Notes under the pieces: model-generated | Told to the model about the DNA's origin: nothing | What the model saw: the letters and a program-made list of their open reading frames with translations, nothing else | The model's database searches: none | Assembly (NCBI GenBank): GCA_946479035.1 | Contig: CAMLDW010000042.1 | Location: 1-20,229, forward strand | Reading direction: 5' to 3' | Length of the DNA stretch: 20,229 nt | From: an uncultured Chthonomonadaceae bacterium | GTDB taxonomy: Bacteria; Armatimonadota; Fimbriimonadia; Fimbriimonadales; Fimbriimonadaceae | Shown: positions 1 through 8,405 of the stretch, in pieces | How the letters are laid out: every line of letters starts with the position of its first letter | Position numbering within the stretch: the stretch's first letter is position 1 | Translations under genes and position numbers: made by a program

Positions 1-24
1 CGATCCGGAGGCCGCCCGGGAGGT

Positions 25-52
25 CGGCCCTCCATTTTCGGCCCTCCATTTT
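25..52. repeat. 14-bp tandem duplication
   Basis: The unit CGGCCCTCCATTTT occurs twice in direct succession in the non-coding stretch downstream of the fucose isomerase gene. No function is evident; it looks like a small slippage duplication. Confidence 0.7.
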
Positions 53-66
53 CGGGGCCCACTTTC

Positions 67-85
67 GGTGCCGCGGAGCGGCACC
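67..85. repeat. Perfect hairpin downstream of fucI
   Basis: GGTGCCGC and GCGGCACC form a perfect 8-bp inverted repeat around a 3-nt loop, about 25 nt past the fucI stop on the minus strand. No T-run follows on either strand, so it is not a classical intrinsic terminator. It may still act as an mRNA 3'-end stabiliser or a Rho-type ending. Confidence 0.5.
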
Positions 86-110
86 CTCCCCGTGCCAGGA
101 TCATGACTGC

Positions 111-1925
111 CTAACCGTATAGCGGGCCGTAGGTTGCGCAGGCGCGGAAGTCGGCGGACTCCGGATCGGCGGTGCCGAAGCGCGACCACGCGGCGGGGCG
201 GAAGGCGTTCGCGACATTGTGCATGTCCACGGGGACTCGCAGGATGCTCGCGAGGGTGATGAGGTCCGCTCCGATGTGGCCGTAGCAAATGGCTCCGTGG
301 TTCGCTCCCCAGTTGTTCATGACGCCGTACACCGACGTGAACGCGCCCTCGCCTGTGAGGCGCGGGACGAACCAGGTCGTCGGCCACGTCGGGTTCGTCC
401 TTTGGTCGAGGTCCTCGTGGACCTTTTTCGGGAGGTCGACGGTCCATCCTTCTGCGATCTGAAGCACTGGGCCGAGGCCGGAAACGAGGTTGAGGCGGCA
501 CATCGTGACCGGCATGTCGCCTTTTGTCGTGAAATCGGTCGACCAACCGCCGCCCGGGAAGTACTCGGTCATGGAGGGGCACCAGCGGGTCGCGGCGAGG
601 CACCGCTCGGCGTCAGTCCCGGTCACTTGGTGCCAAGGTTTGATCGCACCGCCTCCCTTGCCCTCGCCCACGCTTTCGCCCGTCCAGTCGAGCGCAGAGG
701 GGCCGGAGTTGATGAGGTGGAGCAGGCCGTCGGCTACTTCCCCGCCCCCTGACCCACTCCGCGCCTGCGGGGAGAGGGAAACGCGGACGCCGGTCGCGCG
801 CTTGATGGCATCGAGGGACCAGAAGGTGCGGACGTCGGAGAAGAGCTGCGCGGTGCCGGTGAGGAGGTGGCCGAAGAGCATCGAGACGGCGTTGAGCGAG
901 TCGTTCTCGGTGGCGAAGGCGAACGGCTGGCGAACCCCGTTCCAGTCGAAGCTGCTCGTGAGCACCGCTTCCATAAAGTCGCCGTTGGGATAGTGGTCGG
1001 TCCACTGGCGCTGGCCCTGGAAGCCGCCCGCGAGCGCGTTGTGGCCCTGAGCCTGTTCTTTGTGGCCGAGCTCCTCCAGTCGCGGGTTGCCTACCATGAG
1101 GTCGCGCGCGACCAGCGCCATCTTTATGCTCGTCTCCCAGTCCTGGTCTTTCTGTGCCCGCGTGCGCTGCTTCTTGGGCGAGTTCCAGTCCTTCCCTTCC
1201 TTGCAGTTCGCCTTGACCCACTTCATCGCCTTATTGAGCTCTCTCGGGTCATAGAGCCCGTGCTCGATGCGTCCGCGGAACTCGGACATGTCGATGTGCA
1301 TGACCTTCATACCGAGGAACGCCTCGAAGAACCGCGTGTCGACGATCGAGCCGGCGATGCCCATCGAGGTGCCGCCCATCGCCGCGTAGGTCGTGCCCTT
1401 CATCGTCGCGACCGCGACGCCCGCGCGCACGAAGCGCAGTATCTTTTCCTGCACGTCCTGCGGGATCGTCTTGTCGCCCGCGTCCTGTACGTCTCGGCCG
1501 TAGATGCCGAACGCCGGGAGCCCCTTTTGCGCATGGCCCGCCAAGACTGCGGCGAGGTAGACCGCGCCTGGCCTCTCGGTGCCATTGAAGCCCCACACCG
1601 CCTTCGGCCGCAGCGGGTCGGTGTCCATCGTCTCGCTGCCGTAGCACCAGCAGGGCGTGACGGTGAGGGTCAGGCCGACGCCCTCCTTCCTGAACTTCTC
1701 CTCGCACTGCGCGCTCTCCGCCAGGCCGCCGATCGGAGTGTCGGCGAGGACGCACTCGACTTTCTCGCCGCTGGCATGCCTTGCCCCCTTTTCGATGAGC
1801 TTGGCAGTGTTGCGGGCCATCGCCATGACCTGGCCTTCGAGCGACTCGCGCACGCCGCCGAAGCGGCCGTCGATCGTGGGGCGGATCCCTACCTTGGGGA
1901 GCGCGGTCTTCAGGCGGTTGGACAT
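111..1925 (-). CDS. fucI: L-fucose isomerase
   Basis: This 604-residue protein is an L-fucose/L-arabinose-type isomerase, a cytoplasmic Mn-dependent enzyme converting L-fucose to L-fuculose (also D-arabinose to D-ribulose). Visible metal ligands match the family: Glu340 in a TEND motif, Asp364 in FSDVR and His543 in NHGAICYGH. The 24-residue Glu-Asp spacing equals that of the E. coli enzyme (Glu337/Asp361), while the Asp-His distance is about 12 residues longer because of a Ser/Gly-rich insert at residues 383-396. The frame is open further upstream, but the extension overlaps the divergent TPR gene and looks non-coding. The ATG at 1925 begins the recognisable N-terminus. A CATACT hexamer lies 7 nt before it and no Shine-Dalgarno is visible. 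No fuculokinase or aldolase gene is nearby, so the rest of the pathway must lie elsewhere. Confidence 0.95.
   Translation of the reverse strand: MSNRLKTALPKVGIRPTIDGRFGGVRESLEGQVMAMARNTAKLIEKGARHASGEKVECVLADTPIGGLAESAQCEEKFRKEGVGLTLTVTPCWCYGSETMDTDPLRPKAVWGFNGTERPGAVYLAAVLAGHAQKGLPAFGIYGRDVQDAGDKTIPQDVQEKILRFVRAGVAVATMKGTTYAAMGGTSMGIAGSIVDTRFFEAFLGMKVMHIDMSEFRGRIEHGLYDPRELNKAMKWVKANCKEGKDWNSPKKQRTRAQKDQDWETSIKMALVARDLMVGNPRLEELGHKEQAQGHNALAGGFQGQRQWTDHYPNGDFMEAVLTSSFDWNGVRQPFAFATENDSLNAVSMLFGHLLTGTAQLFSDVRTFWSLDAIKRATGVRVSLSPQARSGSGGGEVADGLLHLINSGPSALDWTGESVGEGKGGGAIKPWHQVTGTDAERCLAATRWCPSMTEYFPGGGWSTDFTTKGDMPVTMCRLNLVSGLGPVLQIAEGWTVDLPKKVHEDLDQRTNPTWPTTWFVPRLTGEGAFTSVYGVMNNWGANHGAICYGHIGADLITLASILRVPVDMHNVANAFRPAAWSRFGTADPESADFRACATYGPLYG
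738..779 (-). repeat. In-frame repeat-like insert within fucI
   Basis: This roughly 42-bp stretch encodes the Ser/Gly-rich run [14 protein letters not shown] at residues 383-396, between the DVRTFW segment and the conserved [10 protein letters not shown] segment. On the fucI strand it reads CCCTCTCCCCGCAGG followed by a GGAG...GGG arm, an imperfect palindrome resembling intergenic GC-rich repeats rather than coding sequence. It accounts for the extra length between the second and third metal ligands. Its boundaries are estimates. Confidence 0.5.
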
Positions 1926-1932
1926 TGTCAGA

Positions 1933-1938
1933 AGTATG
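1933..1938 (-). promoter_or_regulatory. -10 element of fucI, probably leaderless
   Basis: CATACT on the minus strand ends 7 nt before the fucI ATG, so transcription would begin at or next to the start codon. No -35 consensus is evident. Confidence 0.5.
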
Positions 1939-1968
1939 AAGGATGAGGGGTGATCGAGAGTTGCTGTT

Positions 1969-2028
1969 CCCGGTCTGCCGCGACAGAGGAATTCGCGAAC
2001 GCGGTGCGCGCACCGCGGCCAGACCGGG
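1969..2028. repeat. Nested inverted repeat between divergent genes
   Basis: CCCGGTCTG (1969-1977) and CAGACCGGG (2020-2028) form a 9-bp inverted repeat. Between the arms lies a perfect 16-bp palindrome, GCGGTGCGCGCACCGC (2001-2016). The element occupies the 215-nt gap between fucI and the divergent TPR gene, the only other content seen there being the two -10-like hexamers. It could be an operator, a cruciform or a mobile palindromic repeat remnant. Confidence 0.5.
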
Positions 2029-2123
2029 GCACCCACTGCTTTCACCCGGAGGTGAGGGATGGGATTGGCTCGACCTATGCGACGAATGCGACCTGGAAGG
2101 GACGGAACGGCCTGCGCCAGAGG

Positions 2124-2129
2124 TAGATT
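2124..2129 (+). promoter_or_regulatory. -10 element of the TPR-nuclease operon
   Basis: TAGATT ends 11 nt before the ATG at 2141. The implied leader is only about 4-5 nt and there is no Shine-Dalgarno upstream of the ATG. Confidence 0.4.
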
Positions 2130-2140
2130 CTGAGACAGTA

Positions 2141-3067
2141 ATGGTCGATCGGAGGAGGCAATTATGGAAGTGGGCGGGGGGCGCTGCTGGCGCGGCCTTG
2201 CTGGCGGTGTTGGGCGTCTGGGTCTACCGAACCTGGTTCGTGCCGCCAACGCAGGCGCAGATCGATGCTGCGGTGAACGGACAGCAGTGGGCCAGGGCTG
2301 CGCGGCTGATTGAGCGCGCCGACCTCTCGCACGACCTCGGGGGGAACTACTACAACCTGGGCGTCGCATACACGCACCTAAACCAGGGCGACAAAGCGAT
2401 TGAAGCGTTCATGAAGGCCGACGACAAGGCGCACGGAGGCGGCGAGTCGCGGTTCGAGATCGCCGCGCTCTATGCAAAGCAGCGAGAGAATGCGCTTGCG
2501 ATACAGTGGCTGCGAGACGCCTTCGACGCAGGTTTCTCCGACGATGACAGGTTGCGGAGCGAGGCAGCGTTCTCGCGACTGCGCGGCACTCCGGAATGGG
2601 AAGCGCTGCTTCGCTCGCTCTCGGATGACGAGCTTACGGCCCCAAGGGGGCTCGACTTCCTGCTCGGGACATGGGACCTGACGCGCGGCGGCCTCGGCTC
2701 GAGCACCACAACGTTTACAAAGCTCTTCGACGGGCTCGCGATCGCAGAATCTTGGGCACAGACGAACCCTGGTGCGAGCGGGATGTACGTGTTCGACACG
2801 CAAGCTGGGCACTGGACCTACACATACGTCGACGGTTTCGACCGCGTGTTCCGCGGGACCGTTCGCACAGGTAGGCGGTCGGCGACGATCACGGGCACAC
2901 TGACCTCGATGGACGGCTTGCAGACAGAGAGGCGGGTGGAGATCCGCACCTCGGCTGGAGCCGTGGACTACTCGGTGTTCGACTCCCGCGACGGAGGGCG
3001 CACTTGGGACGCTCCCGACACGCGCCGGCTCACGGTCGTTTCTGCCGGTGAGAGGCCCTCGTTCTAA
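2141..3067 (+). CDS. Membrane-anchored TPR protein with beta-rich C-terminal domain
   Basis: This 308-residue protein starts with a short basic segment and one transmembrane helix (about residues 10-28, [18 protein letters not shown]). TPR-like helices follow ([22 protein letters not shown] and neighbours). The C-terminal half, from about residue 170 (FLLGTWDL), looks like a lipocalin/DUF1579-type beta-barrel domain. The TPRs suggest protein binding, but the function is unknown. The ATG at 2141 was chosen because the hydrophobic anchor follows at once. A strong GGAGGAGG lies 10 nt inside the gene, but the ATG it would serve (2163) is out of frame. The stop lies 3 nt before the nuclease gene, indicating one operon. 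It shares domain order with the protein at 4575-5540, so the two are probably paralogues. Confidence 0.8.
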   Translation: MVDRRRQLWKWAGGAAGAALLAVLGVWVYRTWFVPPTQAQIDAAVNGQQWARAARLIERADLSHDLGGNYYNLGVAYTHLNQGDKAIEAFMKADDKAHGGGESRFEIAALYAKQRENALAIQWLRDAFDAGFSDDDRLRSEAAFSRLRGTPEWEALLRSLSDDELTAPRGLDFLLGTWDLTRGGLGSSTTTFTKLFDGLAIAESWAQTNPGASGMYVFDTQAGHWTYTYVDGFDRVFRGTVRTGRRSATITGTLTSMDGLQTERRVEIRTSAGAVDYSVFDSRDGGRTWDAPDTRRLTVVSAGERPSF

Positions 3068-3070
3068 AGT

Positions 3071-4552
3071 TTGGGCGTTACTAAGACAGAGTTCTTGTCC
3101 GGGCTCGTTTGCCTCAAGCGGGCGTACCTTGGTGCGCACTCCCCGGAGCTCGCAGCGCCGCTTGACGCCTCGGTCCGCCTGCGGATGGCGCAGGGCGCGG
3201 AGGTCGGACGGCTCGCGCGGCTGAGGTTCGACGGCGCTCTGGTCGAGACGCCGTCCACGGACATGGAGAGGGCCGCAGGGGAGACCCAGCGCTTGATCGA
3301 AGAGGGCGCGCGCGTGCTTTTCGAAGCTGCCTTTGTGGGGCCGCGCGCGGAGGCGCGGGTGGACGTGCTGGAGCTGTTGCCGAGCGGCGCTTGGCACGTG
3401 ATCGAGGTTAAGTCCTCGAAGGAGCCGAAGCCAGAGCAGGCGCAGGACCTTGCTTTCCAAGTCATCGCTGCGAGAGAGGCAGGGCTGGAAGTGGAGCGCG
3501 CGTCGCTGCTTCTGGTCGCGGGCGACTACCTGGGCGTCGACGGGCCGGTCGATGTGCAACGGTTCTTTCGACTTGAGGAGATGACTGACGTGGTGTTGGC
3601 GGCCATAACGGAGGTCTCAAAGCAGATCGACGCGCACATAGCTGCGGTGGGATCGTCGCAGACCCCGGTCGTCGCACCAAACGTCTTCTGCATACGCGGC
3701 GATGCGTGCCCGTTCGTCCCGCACTGCTTTGACGGCCTGCCGAAGAACGATGTGACGTCTCTGCCACGGATCAGCGTGGAGACCGTGCTGCAGTTGGACT
3801 CGAACGGCGTGCGCGACATCGCGCAGATCCCCGCAGGCTTCAAGCTCTCCGCTCGGCAGAGCCTGATCGCATCTGTGGTGCAGCACGGCGTCCCTTTCGT
3901 CTCTCCACAGTTGCACGACGCGCTAGAGGCGCTTGCATATCCGCTGCACTTCATTGATTTCGAGGCGAGCACGGGAGCGGTGCCGCTCTTCCCTGGTGCG
4001 GCGCCCTACATGTCAGTGCCGTTCCAGTGGTCGGACCACGTGATGGACGCAGACGGGACGGTTCGCCACATGGAGTTCCTACAGACGGAGTGCGGCGACC
4101 CGAGGGGCGAGTTCGTTCGGACGCTGTGGGAGGCGGTCAAGGACGCAGGGACCGTGCTGCACTACTCGCACTTTGAGAAAACGCGGTTGAAGCAGCTTGT
4201 CGAGCAGGGCGTGCCACTGGCCGAGCTGGCGCTTGCGCAGATCGAGCAGCGCGGCGTCGACCTGGAACGGATCGTGATCGACCACGTCTACCTCGAGGAG
4301 TTCCGCGGCAAGAGCTCGATCAAGGCGGTGTACCCCGCCCTCGTGCCGGACTCGGGCTACAAGGACCTGGAGATCCAGGGCGGGGAGCAGGCTGCTGCCG
4401 AGTACCGCCGGATGTTCTCGCCGGCTACGACGGAGAGCGAGGCGCGCCGGATCGCGCGCGACCTGCTAGCGTACTGCGAGCGGGACACGCTGGCGATGCT
4501 CGAGGTGTTCAAAGCCCTGCGGGCCCTGGCAAAAACCCCGAGTTCGGCGTAA
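3071..4552 (+). CDS. DUF2779 protein: Cas4/RecB-like nuclease fused to DEDD-type exonuclease
   Basis: This 493-residue protein joins two nuclease-like halves. The N-terminal half resembles Cas4/RecB PD-(D/E)XK nucleases: a core RVDVLE ... HVIEVKSS (about residues 96-118), an early Cys14, and a C207-X5-C213-X5-C219 cluster that together could hold a 4Fe-4S cluster as in Cas4 and AddB. The C-terminal half resembles RNase H-fold DEDD exonucleases: Asp296/Glu298 in HFIDFEAS, an HYSHFEKTRL motif, and Tyr468-X3-Asp472 in YCERDTLAM. This matches the DUF2779 family, which has no well-established role; DNA processing or repair is inferred. The start is TTG, 3 nt after the preceding stop. No CRISPR array or cas genes are in the window. 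The flanking TPR genes are presumably co-transcribed. Confidence 0.85.
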   Translation: MGVTKTEFLSGLVCLKRAYLGAHSPELAAPLDASVRLRMAQGAEVGRLARLRFDGALVETPSTDMERAAGETQRLIEEGARVLFEAAFVGPRAEARVDVLELLPSGAWHVIEVKSSKEPKPEQAQDLAFQVIAAREAGLEVERASLLLVAGDYLGVDGPVDVQRFFRLEEMTDVVLAAITEVSKQIDAHIAAVGSSQTPVVAPNVFCIRGDACPFVPHCFDGLPKNDVTSLPRISVETVLQLDSNGVRDIAQIPAGFKLSARQSLIASVVQHGVPFVSPQLHDALEALAYPLHFIDFEASTGAVPLFPGAAPYMSVPFQWSDHVMDADGTVRHMEFLQTECGDPRGEFVRTLWEAVKDAGTVLHYSHFEKTRLKQLVEQGVPLAELALAQIEQRGVDLERIVIDHVYLEEFRGKSSIKAVYPALVPDSGYKDLEIQGGEQAAAEYRRMFSPATTESEARRIARDLLAYCERDTLAMLEVFKALRALAKTPSSA

Positions 4553-4574
4553 ACGGCGCCGCGCAGGAAACTCT

Positions 4575-5603
<1,029 letters not shown>

Positions 5604-5623
5604 GATAATGAACCTAGCAAGGG

Positions 5624-5629
5624 AGTGTA
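5624..5629 (-). promoter_or_regulatory. -10 element of tRNA-Val
   Basis: TACACT on the minus strand lies 20 nt upstream of the mature tRNA 5' end, a suitable distance for a short 5' leader. No clear -35 box is seen. Confidence 0.4.
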
Positions 5630-5667
5630 CACGAGGGAAACCTCGCCCGTGCGAGACCGTCTTGAAG

Positions 5668-5673
5668 TATAAT
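5668..5673 (+). promoter_or_regulatory. -10 element of the amidase-GerMN operon
   Basis: A perfect TATAAT ends 18 nt before the ATG at 5692. The implied leader is about 11 nt and holds no Shine-Dalgarno. No consensus -35 lies 16-18 nt upstream. Confidence 0.6.
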
Positions 5674-5691
5674 CATGCCGACAATAGCCGA

Positions 5692-7329
5692 ATGAGAAAG
5701 TGGCTAGCCGCCCTAGTTCCATGGATGGTAACGACGGCAGCCCTGGCCCAGGCGCCTAAAGCTGTACAGGTCGAATACACTTTCCTCGGGACGTTCAAGG
5801 ACGAAAGCGTTCGTATCAAAGACGAGTGCTGGGTGACGCCCACGCTTTTAACTTCGTGGGGATACACCGTCGTTGACGAAGGGGACAAGCTCGGCGTCTC
5901 TTACACCGGGCGCACTTTTGACCTGCCGGTGCGGCGCATCGACAGGAAGAACTACGTTTCGATGACAGAGGCTGCGCGCTACTTGGGCGCCGACGCGCAA
6001 TGGAACGCAAAGGGCGATTCGTACGTCGTGCTATCGCAATTGCGGATCGTCGAGTCGATCGAGGAAGGGATGAGGATCGACCTGACCTTGCCGGTGCAGC
6101 CTGTCTTCAACAAAGTGACCGGGCCGGACAGGCTTGTGATCGACCTGAGAGGCGCAAAGGTCCCCAAGAGCGGCATCGACGGGCTGCCGAAGGGTTGGCG
6201 CGCCGGTCAGTTCGAGCCAGCGACCGTCCGCGTCGTCGTGGAGGCGCCGGACATGGCCGTGCAGTTCGTGCCGACGATGAAACCGGACAGGTCCTTCCTC
6301 GTGCGGTTCGGCAGCGAGCCATTTGACAACGAGCCGCCGAGGGACGAAGCCTCGCAGGGCGGCATCAGCGGGCAGAACGGCGCGCCGAACGTGACTGTGA
6401 CGGCGCTGCCGAAGGCCGAAGCGACCCTCTCTGCGCCCAACCTCGCAAGAGAGGGCGACGACGGCGCGACGTTTATGATGCCTTTCACTGGCAAGCTCGT
6501 TTCCAGCCCGTCGGTCAAGTACATCAACCCGACGACGATCGAGATTTCCGTGTCGATGGCGGAGCCATCGCACGACGGCGCTTCGCAGGCGTTCGAGTCG
6601 AAGTACGCGACGCTCGCCCAGGCGACGCGGGACGACAGGGGAAACGCGAAGGTCACTTTCACGCTCACGGAGCCGTTCGCCTTCGAGCTAAAGAGCAACG
6701 AGCGCGTGATCACGCTGCGGCTATTCAAGCCGAAGGAGGCGAACGGAAGGCTGGCGAACAAGGTGATCGTCGTGGACGCTGGGCACGGCGGCAGCGAGAC
6801 GGGCACGACCTGGAAGAAGATTCAGGAGAAGAACATCACGCTGAGCATCGCCAAGAAGCTGGCTAAGTACCTGACTGACGAAGGCGCGTCGATCGTGATG
6901 ATCCGCGACGACGACTCGACGGTGCCGCTGCTGAGCCGGCCGGAGACCGCGAACGAGAGCAAGGCGGACCTCTACCTCAGCGTGCACGTCAACTCGAACG
7001 AGACGGCAGGCAGCGCCAGCGGGAGCATCACGTTCTATCACATGCAGGACCCGGTCTCCATGATGCTGGCCGAGTGCATCCAAAACGAGATCGTGTCCGT
7101 AAGCAAGCTACCGGACATGGGCGTATGGAGCGACTCGAGGATCTACCGGACCAAGGGTTTCGCAGTGCTGCGGTTCGCTTCCATGCCGGCCGTGCTGATC
7201 GAGACCGGCTTCTTGAACAACGCAACGGACCGCGCGCGGCTCTTGCAGCCGGAGTTCCACGACGCGGTAGCGAAGGCGATCGTCAAAGGCGTGAAGGTGT
7301 TCCTAGGAGAATCCAATGGCAAAGACTGA
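5692..7329 (+). CDS. N-acetylmuramoyl-L-alanine amidase with AMIN domain
   Basis: This exported zinc amidase cleaves the amide bond between N-acetylmuramic acid and the L-Ala of peptidoglycan stems. Of 545 residues, the first 20 or so form a signal peptide (MRKWLAAL...AALAQ). Next come a copper-amine-oxidase-N-like region (about 25-110), an AMIN domain (about 115-215, cell-wall targeting), a linker and a second AMIN-like domain (about 260-350). The C-terminal Amidase_3 domain carries the expected ligands His365 (DAGHGG), Glu379 (QEKN), His432 (SVHVNS) and catalytic Glu504 (IETGFLNN). The frame is open back to 5608, but the ATG at 5692 starts the signal peptide and follows a TATAAT at leader distance. 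It overlaps the GerMN gene by 14 nt, implying translational coupling. Confidence 0.95.
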   Translation: MRKWLAALVPWMVTTAALAQAPKAVQVEYTFLGTFKDESVRIKDECWVTPTLLTSWGYTVVDEGDKLGVSYTGRTFDLPVRRIDRKNYVSMTEAARYLGADAQWNAKGDSYVVLSQLRIVESIEEGMRIDLTLPVQPVFNKVTGPDRLVIDLRGAKVPKSGIDGLPKGWRAGQFEPATVRVVVEAPDMAVQFVPTMKPDRSFLVRFGSEPFDNEPPRDEASQGGISGQNGAPNVTVTALPKAEATLSAPNLAREGDDGATFMMPFTGKLVSSPSVKYINPTTIEISVSMAEPSHDGASQAFESKYATLAQATRDDRGNAKVTFTLTEPFAFELKSNERVITLRLFKPKEANGRLANKVIVVDAGHGGSETGTTWKKIQEKNITLSIAKKLAKYLTDEGASIVMIRDDDSTVPLLSRPETANESKADLYLSVHVNSNETAGSASGSITFYHMQDPVSMMLAECIQNEIVSVSKLPDMGVWSDSRIYRTKGFAVLRFASMPAVLIETGFLNNATDRARLLQPEFHDAVAKAIVKGVKVFLGESNGKD

Positions 7330-7876
7330 CAAGTCGCTGATGGTCTCTGTCCTGCTGGTCTGCATCGTCGTGGCGGTGGGGGTGGCGGCCTATGTCAAGC
7401 TCGCGCCTGCCGACACCGTGCCGCGCGAAACGAAGACCGAGCAACAGACGGGCGGCGACAAGGTCCATGCGTTTACGCCGTACTATAAGAACGACGACCT
7501 GGCGTTCAGGTCAGAGCCGATGGACGTGCCTAAGAACGCAGACAAGTACGTCTTTGTGATCGACAAGTACCTTCGATCGGTCAAGGCTGTCCCTCAGGAC
7601 GCGGTGCTTAAGACGTGCAAGTTGGAGAACGGCGTTGCGACGCTCGACTTCAACAAGGCGTTCGACAGGACGTACGGCACCTTCGACGAGAGCACGATCA
7701 TCAACGGCATCCTGACCGTGATGGGCCAGTTCAGCGAAGTCTCATACGTGAAGTTCACGGTCGAAGGGCAGAAGATCGACACTCTTGGCAACATGGACCT
7801 CACGGACCCGTTGGAAGTGGAGCGCTCTCCTGGCGTCCCTGCGTCCGGCGGCGAAGGATCAGTCTCCAAGCCATAA
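7316..7876 (+). CDS. GerMN domain protein, membrane-anchored
   Basis: This 186-residue protein has an N-terminal transmembrane anchor (about residues 8-27, LMVSVLLVCIVVAVGVAAY), a polar linker and a GerMN (spore germination/sporulation GerM-type) domain at about residues 75-170. The domain shows DKYLRSVKAVPQDAVLKTC, then LDFNKAFDRTYGT and ILTVMGQFSEVSYVKFTVEG. GerMN domains are found on cell-surface proteins beside wall amidases, also outside spore formers, so a role in wall remodelling with the upstream amidase is inferred. The ATG overlaps the amidase stop region by 14 nt and has a GGAG Shine-Dalgarno. Its last 77 nt overlap the convergent PAP2 gene; the protein tail there is Gly/Ser/Pro-rich and probably disordered. 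Confidence 0.88.
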   Translation: MAKTDKSLMVSVLLVCIVVAVGVAAYVKLAPADTVPRETKTEQQTGGDKVHAFTPYYKNDDLAFRSEPMDVPKNADKYVFVIDKYLRSVKAVPQDAVLKTCKLENGVATLDFNKAFDRTYGTFDESTIINGILTVMGQFSEVSYVKFTVEGQKIDTLGNMDLTDPLEVERSPGVPASGGEGSVSKP

Positions 7877-8366
7877 CGACCACGAGCGAAACGACCGCGC
7901 CGACGGCCCACCCGAGCAGCACCTGCGAAGGGTAGTGCACCCCGACGTACACCCGCGATAGCCCCGTCAACACTGCGATGCCAAGCCAGATGTAACCGAT
8001 GGGGCGGTGGTAGAAGAGGAACGCCACGGCTACAGCCATCATCGTTGCAGCGTGGGCCGAAGCGGTGCCGAAGCTCGTAAGCCTGTGCACTCGCAAGACC
8101 ACGTCCGCGAGCTCCACGCACGGTCGCGGCAATTGAAGCCCGTACTTGAGAAGGTCGCACGCGGCGTTCGCCAGCGGCCACGCCAGCATCGCTAGGACTG
8201 CCGGTGTGCGGGTGCTCTTCTTCCACAGGAAGAACACGAAGAGGGCCAGGAGCAGGCCGCGGACCCACCACCACTTGCTCCCCTCGCTGAAGAAGACCAT
8301 GACCGGGCTCAGCCAGTCGGGCGCGCCGTTGATCGCTCGGAAGACCGCTTGGTCGAGCTCGCGCAC
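7800..8366 (-). CDS. PAP2-family membrane phosphatase-like protein
   Basis: This 188-residue multi-helix membrane protein matches type 2 phosphatidic acid phosphatases, which dephosphorylate lipid phosphates such as undecaprenyl pyrophosphate or phosphatidate. Motif 1 is K74-X6-R81-P82. Motif 2 is reduced from PSGH to A102-S-A-H105, keeping the catalytic acid His. Motif 3 is S137-R138-X5-H144-X3-Q148, with Gln where the family has Asp. Because Asp normally supports the nucleophilic His, activity may be reduced or the chemistry altered. The GTG start at 8366 has TAGAAT 5 nt upstream and no Shine-Dalgarno, so it is probably leaderless. Its 3' end overlaps the GerMN gene by 77 nt. The basic tail (LRRRTQGRQ) should be cytoplasmic. 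Confidence 0.9.
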   Translation of the reverse strand: MRELDQAVFRAINGAPDWLSPVMVFFSEGSKWWWVRGLLLALFVFFLWKKSTRTPAVLAMLAWPLANAACDLLKYGLQLPRPCVELADVVLRVHRLTSFGTASAHAATMMAVAVAFLFYHRPIGYIWLGIAVLTGLSRVYVGVHYPSQVLLGWAVGAVVSLVVVMAWRLILRRRTQGRQESAPLPTGP

Positions 8367-8371
8367 GTCCT

Positions 8372-8377
8372 ATTCTA
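8372..8377 (-). promoter_or_regulatory. -10 element of the PAP2 gene, probably leaderless
   Basis: TAGAAT on the minus strand ends 5 nt before the GTG at 8366. It lies where a -35 box for the divergent gene at 8406 would be. Confidence 0.5.
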
Positions 8378-8392
8378 CTTCTGAGTTCGCGT

Positions 8393-8398
8393 TACAAT
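8393..8398 (+). promoter_or_regulatory. -10 element of the ADP-ribosylglycohydrolase-like gene, probably leaderless
   Basis: TACAAT ends 7 nt before the ATG at 8406. It lies where a -35 box for the divergent PAP2 gene would be, so the two promoters should exclude each other. Confidence 0.55.
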
Positions 8399-8405
8399 GT
8401 GAGTG

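Noticed and set aside
867..1946. 359-residue plus-strand frame opposite fucI
   Set aside because: It is a typical GC-rich antisense shadow of the isomerase (Arg/Ala/Leu-rich, no recognisable motifs).
1926..2369. N-terminal extension of the fucI frame (148 residues)
   Set aside because: The sequence is Arg/Pro/Ser-rich, overlaps the start of the divergent TPR gene and lacks similarity to FucI. The family N-terminus begins at the ATG at 1925.
3071..4552. CRISPR-Cas locus, suggested by the Cas4-like domain
   Set aside because: No repeat-spacer array and no other cas gene are visible. The fusion with a DEDD domain matches DUF2779, not Cas4.
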